Source of the DNA: Rhodospirillales bacterium
GTDB lineage: Bacteria > Pseudomonadota > Alphaproteobacteria > Acetobacterales > Acetobacteraceae
Assembly: GCA_025351925.1 (NCBI GenBank)
Contig: JANXVC010000186.1
Span: 1 to 58,728 of the forward strand
Direction of reading: 5' to 3'
DNA: 58,728 bases
Under the pieces are notes generated by a model, which saw nothing but the letters and a program-made list of their open reading frames with translations, had not been told where the DNA came from and made no database searches. The translations under genes and the position numbers were made by a program. Shown here piece by piece: positions 52,252 through 58,728 of this stretch; the stretch's first letter is position 1, and the number at the start of each line of letters is the position of its first letter.

Positions 52252-54072
52252 CTAGGTCACTGCGATATCCAGGTTGCGCGCACTCACCAGCACGCCGTCC
52301 GCATAGCCGCGCAGGCCGAGCCGCCCCTCGCCCGGCAGCGGGACATGAATCTCCTCGCCCGGCGCCACGTCGCGGGACAGCGTGGGCCGGCCGTTCCACA
52401 ACACGTCCAGCCGGTCCGAGTGGCGCAGTCGGATGGTCGCCATGCGGCCTGGGCCCAGCGTCACGTCGAGCGGATAGGGCGTGCGCTGCATCAGCAGCCG
52501 GGCGGCGTGCGCGATGAGGTCGGGATCACCCTCCAGCAGGTCGCGCCGGGTCAGCTCGTGCAGGACATCCGGCACCACGCCGCGCTCCTCCAATTCCAGC
52601 CCGGCGTGCGGGCCGACCCGCAGGCTGCGGCGCAGCGCCACGCGGAGCTCGGCGCCCTGCGGCAGGCCGGGCACCGCATCCGTTTCCGCAAGCGCACTCC
52701 GCAGCACGGCGAACGGCCACACATTTGCGCCGCCCGCGCCGGTGCAGGCGTGCACGCCCAGCACAGGTCCGATCCCGTGGTCCTGAAGCCCAGCGGCGAA
52801 GATGTCGGTCGCGCTGTAGCACAGTGCGCTGGTCAGCAGCACGACCGGACCGTGATAGCGCTGGCCGATGGCGTTGCAGGCCTCGGGCGACGTCATCGGC
52901 AACGCGGCCGAGTACATCGCGCCGGTTTCCAGCGCGTGCTCGACCGAGAGGTACCAGGGCGACAGGTCCGTCACCCGGTATGGATTGGCCGGTCCCTGGC
53001 TGCGGCACAGCGCCAGCGTGGCCGGGGTGGCGCGCAGCTGCATCGGCGCCGGCTCGATCCGGCCGGGGGTCAGCAGCTGCAGGCAGCGCTCGGCCGCCTC
53101 CACCAGGCCGCCGCCATTGTCGCGCACGTCGAGGATCAGGCCGCGCGGCGGCAGCAGCGCGAGCAGCCGGGCGAACTCGGCCACGAAGGCGTCGGCGTCA
53201 TGCGTCACGAAGGTCGGAATGCGCAGATAGCCGACATGGATGCGGCCGATCCGCAGCGCAGCCGCCGTGAACTTGTGCGGCGGTTCGGTCGGCACTGGAG
53301 CCTTGAGCTCGGTAGCACCACCCGTCGTCAGCAGTCCGCGGGCATGGAACAGCCGGCCGCGGCTGCGGCGCAGCGCGTCCGACTGCACGTCGAGGCTCGC
53401 TGCCCGCCGCTCGTCGCGCGCAGTCAGCGTCAGCACCCGCCACACCGCGCGCACCTCCCGCAGCTTTGCGCCTTGGCTCGGGCGGATTTGGATCGCCACC
53501 CAGTCCTCGTCGGGCGGCGGCCGCTTGGCCAGTGGACGCAGTGTCATGGCAGCCAGGGCATGCGCGCGCTGGGCGCAGGCGTTGGCGCCGGCGGTGCGCG
53601 CCGCTGCGCGTTCCAGCGCACGCAGGATCGGCACCCCGCTCCAGGCAACCACCTCCTCGCCCGGCGCCGCGTCCAGGAATCCCGCCGACACCCGCGTCAC
53701 GATGACCCGCTGCCGCCCGGCCACGCAGTACTCGCCCAATTGCAGCGGCAGAAACGCCACCGCCTGCGCCAAGGCGGACGGCAGCAGATAGTTGGTATGC
53801 AGGTCCAGCAGCGCGTCGAACACCTCGGTCAACGCCGCATGGAACCCGGCGGCGCTGTCCAGCATCGGCGAGCGGCGGCGCAGTGCGCGCAGCTGGGCCA
53901 GCGGGTCCACGCCGTGGCTCGCCTGTTTCTGCGGCAGGTGCACGTAGTAGTCGGCCAGCAGCCGGATGGCGGCATCGACGAGGGTCTGCCGCTCGGCCGG
54001 CGAGAGAGTGGGGATCGTAGCGCGGAAGCGGGCCAGCGTCTCGGCGCGGTGCCAGCGCCAGGTGGTCGGCAA
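52252..54072 (-). CDS. S41-type (tail-specific protease-like) peptidase
   Basis: 606 residues. The catalytic domain shows IGYLRIPTF-like HVGYLRIPTFVTHDADAFVA, then LPPRGLILDVRDNGGGLVEA, VVLLTSALCYSATDIFAAGL with the presumed nucleophilic Ser, and GVHACTGAGGANVW. These are S41 hallmarks, as in CtpA-like proteases. There is no signal peptide (start MPTTWRWHRAETLARF) and no clear PDZ domain, so it may act in the cytosol. It diverges from the cyclase gene with about 120 bases between starts, which hold both promoters. Confidence 0.82.
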   Translation of the reverse strand: MPTTWRWHRAETLARFRATIPTLSPAERQTLVDAAIRLLADYYVHLPQKQASHGVDPLAQLRALRRRSPMLDSAAGFHAALTEVFDALLDLHTNYLLPSALAQAVAFLPLQLGEYCVAGRQRVIVTRVSAGFLDAAPGEEVVAWSGVPILRALERAAARTAGANACAQRAHALAAMTLRPLAKRPPPDEDWVAIQIRPSQGAKLREVRAVWRVLTLTARDERRAASLDVQSDALRRSRGRLFHARGLLTTGGATELKAPVPTEPPHKFTAAALRIGRIHVGYLRIPTFVTHDADAFVAEFARLLALLPPRGLILDVRDNGGGLVEAAERCLQLLTPGRIEPAPMQLRATPATLALCRSQGPANPYRVTDLSPWYLSVEHALETGAMYSAALPMTSPEACNAIGQRYHGPVVLLTSALCYSATDIFAAGLQDHGIGPVLGVHACTGAGGANVWPFAVLRSALAETDAVPGLPQGAELRVALRRSLRVGPHAGLELEERGVVPDVLHELTRRDLLEGDPDLIAHAARLLMQRTPYPLDVTLGPGRMATIRLRHSDRLDVLWNGRPTLSRDVAPGEEIHVPLPGEGRLGLRGYADGVLVSARNLDIAVT

Positions 54073-54194
54073 CGGGGCTGCGGAGTCGAAACCGGACAGG
54101 ATGCGCCTCCTGGTTCACCTATGGCGAGTTCTCTTCTATTCTGCCGGCGCTGCCAATTGCGGTTGGCGGCTGAACCCAGATCACGGGACGCATT

Positions 54195-57100
54195 GTGCGC
54201 TGTTCGCGTTGCGATATCGAGAACCCTGAGGATGCCCGCTTCTGCGACGGCTGCGGCGGCTCCCTGTCGCGCGCCTGCCCAGCCTGCCAAGCCGTGGCCC
54301 GCGCTCACGCCCGGTTCTGCAGCCAGTGCGGCACCGCGCTTGAGATGCCTGCCGAGCCTGCTGCGCCATCGATGGTCAGCCAGCAATCACCAAGTATCGG
54401 CCAACGCAAGCACGTCACCATCCTGTTCGCCGACGTCCGCGGCTCCACCGAGCTGGTCCGCGCGCTCGACCCCGAGGAGGCGCTTGCCCGCATTGACCCG
54501 GTCGTGCAGGGCGCGGTCGCCGCCGTCACCCGCTTTGGCGGCATCGTCAACGAGGTGCAGGGCGACGGGCTGATGGCGCTGTTCGGCGCGCCGCTCGCCG
54601 CCGAGGACCACCCAGTCTGCGCCTGCCTCGCAGCCCGCGCGATTCTGCAAGGACTGCCGCCGGGCATCGAGATGCGGGTCGGCGTGCACTCGGGCGAGGT
54701 CGTGATCCGCCCCTCCGGCCGGGACGCGTCCGACTACGCCGCCATCGGACCCGCCGTCTATTTCACCAAGCGGCTCGAACAGGCCGCCGAACCCGGCACC
54801 GCGCGCCTCAGCGCCGACACCGCCCGCCTGACCCGCGGCTACACCGACCTGCGGCCACTGGGCCTGGTCCAGGCCAAGGGCTGGGACGAGCCGGTCGAGA
54901 TGTTCGAGCTGCTGCACGCCACCGACCGGCCGAGCTGGGAGGTGCGCTCCGCCGGCAGCCTGAGCTGCTTCGTCGGGCGCGAGGCGGAGCTCGCCGCGCT
55001 CTCGTCGGCGCTGATGCGTGCGACGCTTGGGACGATGCAGGCGGTGACGCTGGTCGCCGACGCCGGAGTGGGCAAGTCCCGCCTGGCGCACGAGTTCCTG
55101 CACGGCCCGGCGGCCCGCGGCATCCGCGTGGTGCGCGCCGCCGCCGCCGCCCATGCCGGCAACGCCCCGTTCTACGTCGCGGCCGAGCTGCTGCGGTCCT
55201 GGATCGGCGCCGTGGCGGGCGACGACCGGGCGGCGCTGGCCCGCCGCCTGGACCAGGCCATCGCCGTCAACCTAACCCAGGGCGTGACGCCGGACGCGGC
55301 GGCGCTGCACTCCCTGCTGAACCTGTCGCTGCTGGAGTTGCCGGCGCCGGAACAGGCCGCCTGGACCTCGCTGGATCCCGCCCGCCGCCGCCAGCGCCTG
55401 ATCGACGTAACCCGCGGCGTCCTGCTGCGGGAGGCAGCGCAAAATCCGTTGATCGTGCTGGTCGAGGACCTGCACTGGGTTGATGAGGCGAGCCGCGAGC
55501 TGCTCGCGGCGCTAGTCGCCGGCGCCGGCGCGACCCGCCTGCTGCTATTCGCCACCACCCGCCCAGGCGGCCAGCCGGAATGGGCCGCCCGCAGCAACAG
55601 CGTGGTGCTTCGGCTGGAGCCGCTGGACCGCGCCCAGTCCGAGACGCTGCTGCAGCGTCTGGTCGGCGACGCGCCGGAGCTCGCCGTGCTCCGGGCCCGC
55701 ATCATCGCCCAGGCGGAGGGCACGCCGCTGTTCCTGGAGGAGATGGCCCGGTCGCTCACCGAGAGCGGCGCGCTGGTCCACGCGCCCGCCCAGGTCCACC
55801 TGACCGAGCGGGCGGAGGGCATCAGCATCCCGGCCTCGGTCCAGGGCATCGTCGCCTCCCGCCTGGACCGGCTGCCGGCCACGCAGCGCCGGCTCTTGCA
55901 GGTCGCGTCGGTGCTGGGCAAGGACGTTCGCACCGACGTGCTGCGCGTGCTCTGCCATGTGCCGCCTGCGCAGATGGACGCGGACCTCACGGCGCTGCAG
56001 GCGGCCGAGTTCCTGTATGAGACGAGCCTGGGCAGCCGCGAGGTCTATAGCTTCAAGCACGCCGTCACCCAGTCTGTCGCCTACGACACCCTGCTGCGCG
56101 CCGAGCGCCGCGCCCTGCACGCCGAGACGCTGTCCGCGCTGGAGCAAATGACCGGGGACCGCCTGGGCGAGATGCTCGAGCGCCTGTCGGACCACGCCGC
56201 CGCCGGCGAGGTCTGGGCGGCTGCGCACCGCTACAGCCTGGGCGCCGGCCGCCGGGCCAATGAACGCTTCGCCTGGCTGGAGGCGATCGGCTATTTCGAC
56301 CGCGCCCTGGACGCGATCAACCATTTCGAGGACGCGCACGAGGCGGCGCTAGCCGGCATCGAGGTCCGGCTGGGTCTCCGCACGGCGTTGGGCGCCACCG
56401 GCAATTTGGACCGCTGCCTGACGGTGATGGAGGACGCGCGGCGGCTGGCGGCGTGGACCGGCAACACGATCCAGGTCGCGCAGATCGACGGCTATGCCTG
56501 CATGCTGCTGACCAGCCTCGGCTCGCTGGACCGGGCGGTGGCGGCGGGCCGGCGCGGCGCCGTGGCCGCAGCCGGGCACCCGCCCTCGACGCTGAACCTC
56601 GCCTTCGGGCTGGGGCAGGCCTACTGGTTCCAGGGCCGCTTCGGCGACGCGGCCAGAACGCTGTCCAGCAGCTTGCCCAGCGTCCGCGGCGCGCTGCGTC
56701 TGGCCGCGACCGGGACCATCGGCACCGTGTCGGTGCTGACTTTGGTGGCATTGTCCAAGACCCACGCCATGATAGGCGAGTTCGACCTCGCACTGACGCT
56801 CGCAGCGGAGGCGCAGGCCATCGCCGCCGAGACGCAACGCCCCTATGACGTCGCCTATGCCAGCGTGGCGCCGGGCTTTGCCCATATGATGCAGGGCGCG
56901 CACGACGACGCGGTCGCCGTCATGGAGGAGGGGCTGCAGGTCGCGCGCCGCGCCGGCATCCTGCTGCTGCTGCCGTCGATCGCGCGCTATCTCGGCCGGG
57001 CGCACGCCGCGGCGGGCTCGGCGGACAAGGCGCATGCCCTTCTGCACGAGGCGCTGGCGCTGACCCGGCGTCAGCGGCTGACCGGGCTGACGGCATGGTG

Positions 57101-57521
57101 CAGCGCTGCTTTGGGCCACGCCCACATGGGCGGCGACGCTGCCCTGGCCGAGGCCGCACTGCAGGAGGCGCTGGCGATGGCGGCCGAGCATGGCTACGCT
57201 CCCGTGCAGGCGCAGACGCTGCGTGCACTGGGCGAGTTGCGCCTGCGCGCCGGCGACGCCGTGGCGGCCGAGGCCAGCCTGCGCCAGGCAGCGGCCCTGG
57301 CCGAGGCAATGGGCATGCGTCCCGACCTGGCGGAGACGCGCCGCCTGCTGGCCGACGCGCTCCGCGCCTTAGGCCGGCTCGCGGAGGCGTGTGCAGAAGA
57401 CGCGGCGGCAACGGCGATCGCCCTTGCACTGCGTCCGCTTGAGGATAAAGGTCAGTACGGTAACAGTCGGGACGGTAGCGGTCCGGCGCTGTTGCCCAAT
57501 CGAACGGAGCACCCGGCGTGA
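54195..57521 (+). CDS. zinc-ribbon / class III nucleotide cyclase / NTPase / TPR signalling protein
   Basis: 1108 residues in order: double zinc ribbon (Cys3/6/17/20 and Cys28/31/42/45, twice CxxC-x10-CxxC), then a class III cyclase domain at about 70-240 (LFADVRGSTELV with Asp80, VNEVQGDGLMALFG with Asp124, then GPAVYFTKRLEQAA). Next is an AAA-like NTPase with Walker A ADAGVGKSRL (Lys294) and Walker B LVEDLHWVDEAS (about 423), and TPR-like repeats from about 680 to 1080. The usual cyclase Asn before the Arg appears to be missing. GTG start at 54195. Its stop overlaps the next start by 4 bases. Confidence 0.9.
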   Translation: MRCSRCDIENPEDARFCDGCGGSLSRACPACQAVARAHARFCSQCGTALEMPAEPAAPSMVSQQSPSIGQRKHVTILFADVRGSTELVRALDPEEALARIDPVVQGAVAAVTRFGGIVNEVQGDGLMALFGAPLAAEDHPVCACLAARAILQGLPPGIEMRVGVHSGEVVIRPSGRDASDYAAIGPAVYFTKRLEQAAEPGTARLSADTARLTRGYTDLRPLGLVQAKGWDEPVEMFELLHATDRPSWEVRSAGSLSCFVGREAELAALSSALMRATLGTMQAVTLVADAGVGKSRLAHEFLHGPAARGIRVVRAAAAAHAGNAPFYVAAELLRSWIGAVAGDDRAALARRLDQAIAVNLTQGVTPDAAALHSLLNLSLLELPAPEQAAWTSLDPARRRQRLIDVTRGVLLREAAQNPLIVLVEDLHWVDEASRELLAALVAGAGATRLLLFATTRPGGQPEWAARSNSVVLRLEPLDRAQSETLLQRLVGDAPELAVLRARIIAQAEGTPLFLEEMARSLTESGALVHAPAQVHLTERAEGISIPASVQGIVASRLDRLPATQRRLLQVASVLGKDVRTDVLRVLCHVPPAQMDADLTALQAAEFLYETSLGSREVYSFKHAVTQSVAYDTLLRAERRALHAETLSALEQMTGDRLGEMLERLSDHAAAGEVWAAAHRYSLGAGRRANERFAWLEAIGYFDRALDAINHFEDAHEAALAGIEVRLGLRTALGATGNLDRCLTVMEDARRLAAWTGNTIQVAQIDGYACMLLTSLGSLDRAVAAGRRGAVAAAGHPPSTLNLAFGLGQAYWFQGRFGDAARTLSSSLPSVRGALRLAATGTIGTVSVLTLVALSKTHAMIGEFDLALTLAAEAQAIAAETQRPYDVAYASVAPGFAHMMQGAHDDAVAVMEEGLQVARRAGILLLLPSIARYLGRAHAAAGSADKAHALLHEALALTRRQRLTGLTAWCSAALGHAHMGGDAALAEAALQEALAMAAEHGYAPVQAQTLRALGELRLRAGDAVAAEASLRQAAALAEAMGMRPDLAETRRLLADALRALGRLAEACAEDAAATAIALALRPLEDKGQYGNSRDGSGPALLPNRTEHPA

Positions 57522-57778
57522 CCGACAAGCAAAACGTCCCTCGCCCCGCGACCCTAAAGGACCTGCAGGACATCCTGGCCCACGCCGCGAACCATCCGGC
57601 TGAGCGCCAGAGGCTGGCCGTCGCGCCAGAGGATGCGTTGCAGCGGGCCGGCCTGATTGCCACGCCGGACGCCGTTGATTTCCTCCGCAGCCTCGGCAAT
57701 GCGAAGTTCGATGAGGCCGCCCAGGGTCAGACATCAGGAACGATCGACCCGCTTAAGGGCGGAGCGGGCGAGATGTGA
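57518..57778 (+). CDS. candidate RiPP precursor peptide (NHLP/Nif11-like leader)
   Basis: 86 residues, GTG start with GGAG 8 bases upstream and a 4-base overlap with the cyclase stop. LKDLQDILAHAANHPAERQR, then LAVAPEDALQRAGLIATPDA and VDFLRSLG, has the helical NHLP/Nif11-clan leader pattern. The C-terminal 25 residues (NAKFDEAAQGQTSGTIDPLK, then GGAGEM) are disordered-looking, have no Cys, and contain three Thr/Ser. A C-methyltransferase radical SAM gene follows in 10 bases. Assignment is by leader pattern and context; no known core is recognised. Confidence 0.55.
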   Translation: MTDKQNVPRPATLKDLQDILAHAANHPAERQRLAVAPEDALQRAGLIATPDAVDFLRSLGNAKFDEAAQGQTSGTIDPLKGGAGEM

Positions 57779-57788
57779 CGCCCGCCCG

Positions 57789-58728
57789 ATGCATCGGCAG
57801 GCCGACGCGGGCCGGGTGATATTGGTGTCGATGCCGTTTTCGTCGCCGCACTACCCGAGCCTTGCACTCGGCCTGTTGAAGCCGTTGGCCGAGCAGGCGG
57901 GCGCCGCGTGCGACGTGCGTTATTTCTCGCTGGATTACCTGGAATGGTTGGGCGCCGACGCCTACGCGCTCCTGACCGAGCCGTCGATCTACATGGCGCA
58001 GGCCGGCGAGTGGGTGTTTGCCGCCGCGGCCGACTCGCGGATCGACCCGGACGGCGTCGGGTTCCTCACCGATGTGCTGCTTCGGTACCATCCCGAAGCC
58101 TACCGTCCGCCTTTGCTTATGGCCTTGCTCTCGGCGCGGCAGGACGTTGCCGCCTTCATCGAGCGGTGCTTCGAGAGCGTCGCTTGGGAACGCTACGCCC
58201 TGGTCGGCCTCACCACGTCGTTCCAACAGACCATGGCGTCGCTCGCCCTCGCACGGCGGATCAAGGCCCACCATCCCAGCGTTGCGATCGTGTTGGGCGG
58301 CGCCAACTGCCAGGACGCGATGGGGCTGGAGCTGCTGGCCCAGTATGACTGCATCGACGCGGTCTGCCTGGGCGAGGGCGAGCACGCCTTGCGCGAAATT
58401 ATACGCCACATCCAGGCGGATACCCCGCTGCATGGCATCCCGGGCGTCGCAGTCCGCGGCCAGCCCGCCCCGGCGCCGGCCGCCCGCACCGATGTCGAGG
58501 CGCTGCCGTATCCCGACTTCGATGCGTTCTTCGCCCAGCACGCAGCGACCCCGGCCGCCGCGGCCTACCCACCCGCCGTGGTGTTCGAAACCGCGCGCGG
58601 CTGCTGGTGGGGCGCCAAGCACCACTGCACCTTCTGCGGCCTGAATGGCACCAGCATGGCGTTCCGGTCGAAGTCACAGGACCGGGCCTATGACGAGTTG
58701 ACCTATCTGGTTGCCCGGCACGAATGCG
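57789..58728 (+). CDS. B12-binding radical SAM RiPP C-methyltransferase, C-terminus outside window
   Basis: About 313 codons before the right edge. The N-terminal cobalamin-binding-like part has GLTTSFQQTMASLALARRIK, VAIVLGGANCQDAMGLELL and VCLGEGEHALREII. The radical SAM site is FETARGCWWGAKHHCTFCGL, Cys272-x7-Cys280-x2-Cys283, then NGTSMAFRSKS. The CX7CX2C spacing and GLNGTSM are typical of RiPP maturation radical SAM C-methyltransferases (rSAM_ocin_1/PoyC-like), which methylate unactivated carbons in peptides. It lies 10 bases after the precursor-like gene. ATG 57789. Confidence 0.9.
   Translation, partial: MHRQADAGRVILVSMPFSSPHYPSLALGLLKPLAEQAGAACDVRYFSLDYLEWLGADAYALLTEPSIYMAQAGEWVFAAAADSRIDPDGVGFLTDVLLRYHPEAYRPPLLMALLSARQDVAAFIERCFESVAWERYALVGLTTSFQQTMASLALARRIKAHHPSVAIVLGGANCQDAMGLELLAQYDCIDAVCLGEGEHALREIIRHIQADTPLHGIPGVAVRGQPAPAPAARTDVEALPYPDFDAFFAQHAATPAAAAYPPAVVFETARGCWWGAKHHCTFCGLNGTSMAFRSKSQDRAYDELTYLVARHEC

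Noticed and set aside
52105-54573. 822-codon plus-strand open frame opposite the S41 peptidase gene
   Set aside because: It is an Arg/Ala/Gln-rich antisense shadow of a high-GC gene, and it overlaps the start of the cyclase gene in another frame.

Overview
The window is high-GC chromosomal DNA from an alphaproteobacterium, most likely of the Rhodospirillales/Acetobacteraceae type. The evidence is the run dcd, murA, hisG (short form), hisD, infA, maf, an RNase E/G-like gene, yacG and tRNA-Phe. A divergent lrp/trxB pair followed by an LsrB/VtlR-like LysR gene, and many solute-binding-protein, amidase and molybdenum-hydroxylase genes, fit the same group. No species can be named from the sequence alone.

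Layout. 1-3708: right end of an integrated element (AEP-primase/helicase, excisionase-like HTH protein, tyrosine integrase) abutting tRNA-Thr(GGT) at 3709-3783, its probable attachment site. 4201-5928: Crp/Fnr regulator and a PEP-CTERM exported protein. 6081-12585: housekeeping block for nucleotide, cell-wall and histidine synthesis, translation initiation and RNA processing, ending in tRNA-Phe. 12615-23287: mixed metabolic and unknown genes (GNAT, PrpE, YqaA, AlkA-like glycosylase, an unknown gene pair) with several broken genes. 23398-27786: motA-motB, a threonine dehydratase-like enzyme and an ArnT-like membrane glycosyltransferase, all on the minus strand. 27900-33862: GlsB-like protein, Lrp, TrxB, LysR, amine oxidase, a haloacetate-dehalogenase-like hydrolase and an enoyl-CoA hydratase-like protein. 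33902-41312: three-subunit PaoABC-like molybdenum hydroxylase, amidase and S9 peptidase. 41335-46188: a solute-binding-protein remnant, then a copper-related block (DUF2946-like, barrel-like exported protein, CopC, CopD fused to cytochrome c). 46203-51296: phosphoesterase, a low-GC patch, RlpA, and a tight AKR/dipeptidase/BKACE operon. 51399-51715: tRNA-Arg(CCT) split by a 240-nt group I intron. 52252-58728: an S41-type peptidase diverging from a zinc-ribbon/class III cyclase/NTPase/TPR gene. That gene is translationally coupled to a small RiPP-precursor-like gene and a B12-binding radical SAM C-methyltransferase, which runs off the window.

Most notable points: (1) the right-edge operon couples a giant signalling ATPase/cyclase to a RiPP precursor and a CX7CX2C radical SAM enzyme, with a divergent cytoplasmic-looking S41 protease; (2) the group I intron sits in the anticodon loop of tRNA-Arg(CCT) with exactly placed splice sites; (3) a fluoroacetate-dehalogenase-like protein has Asn in place of the nucleophilic Asp; (4) CopD is fused to a c-type cytochrome; (5) the integrated element has the gene order of a P4-like satellite; (6) two broken paralogous solute-binding-protein genes are present, one with two amber codons and a G-run frameshift.

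All calls rest on reading the translated sequence and recalling family motifs. No database search was run.
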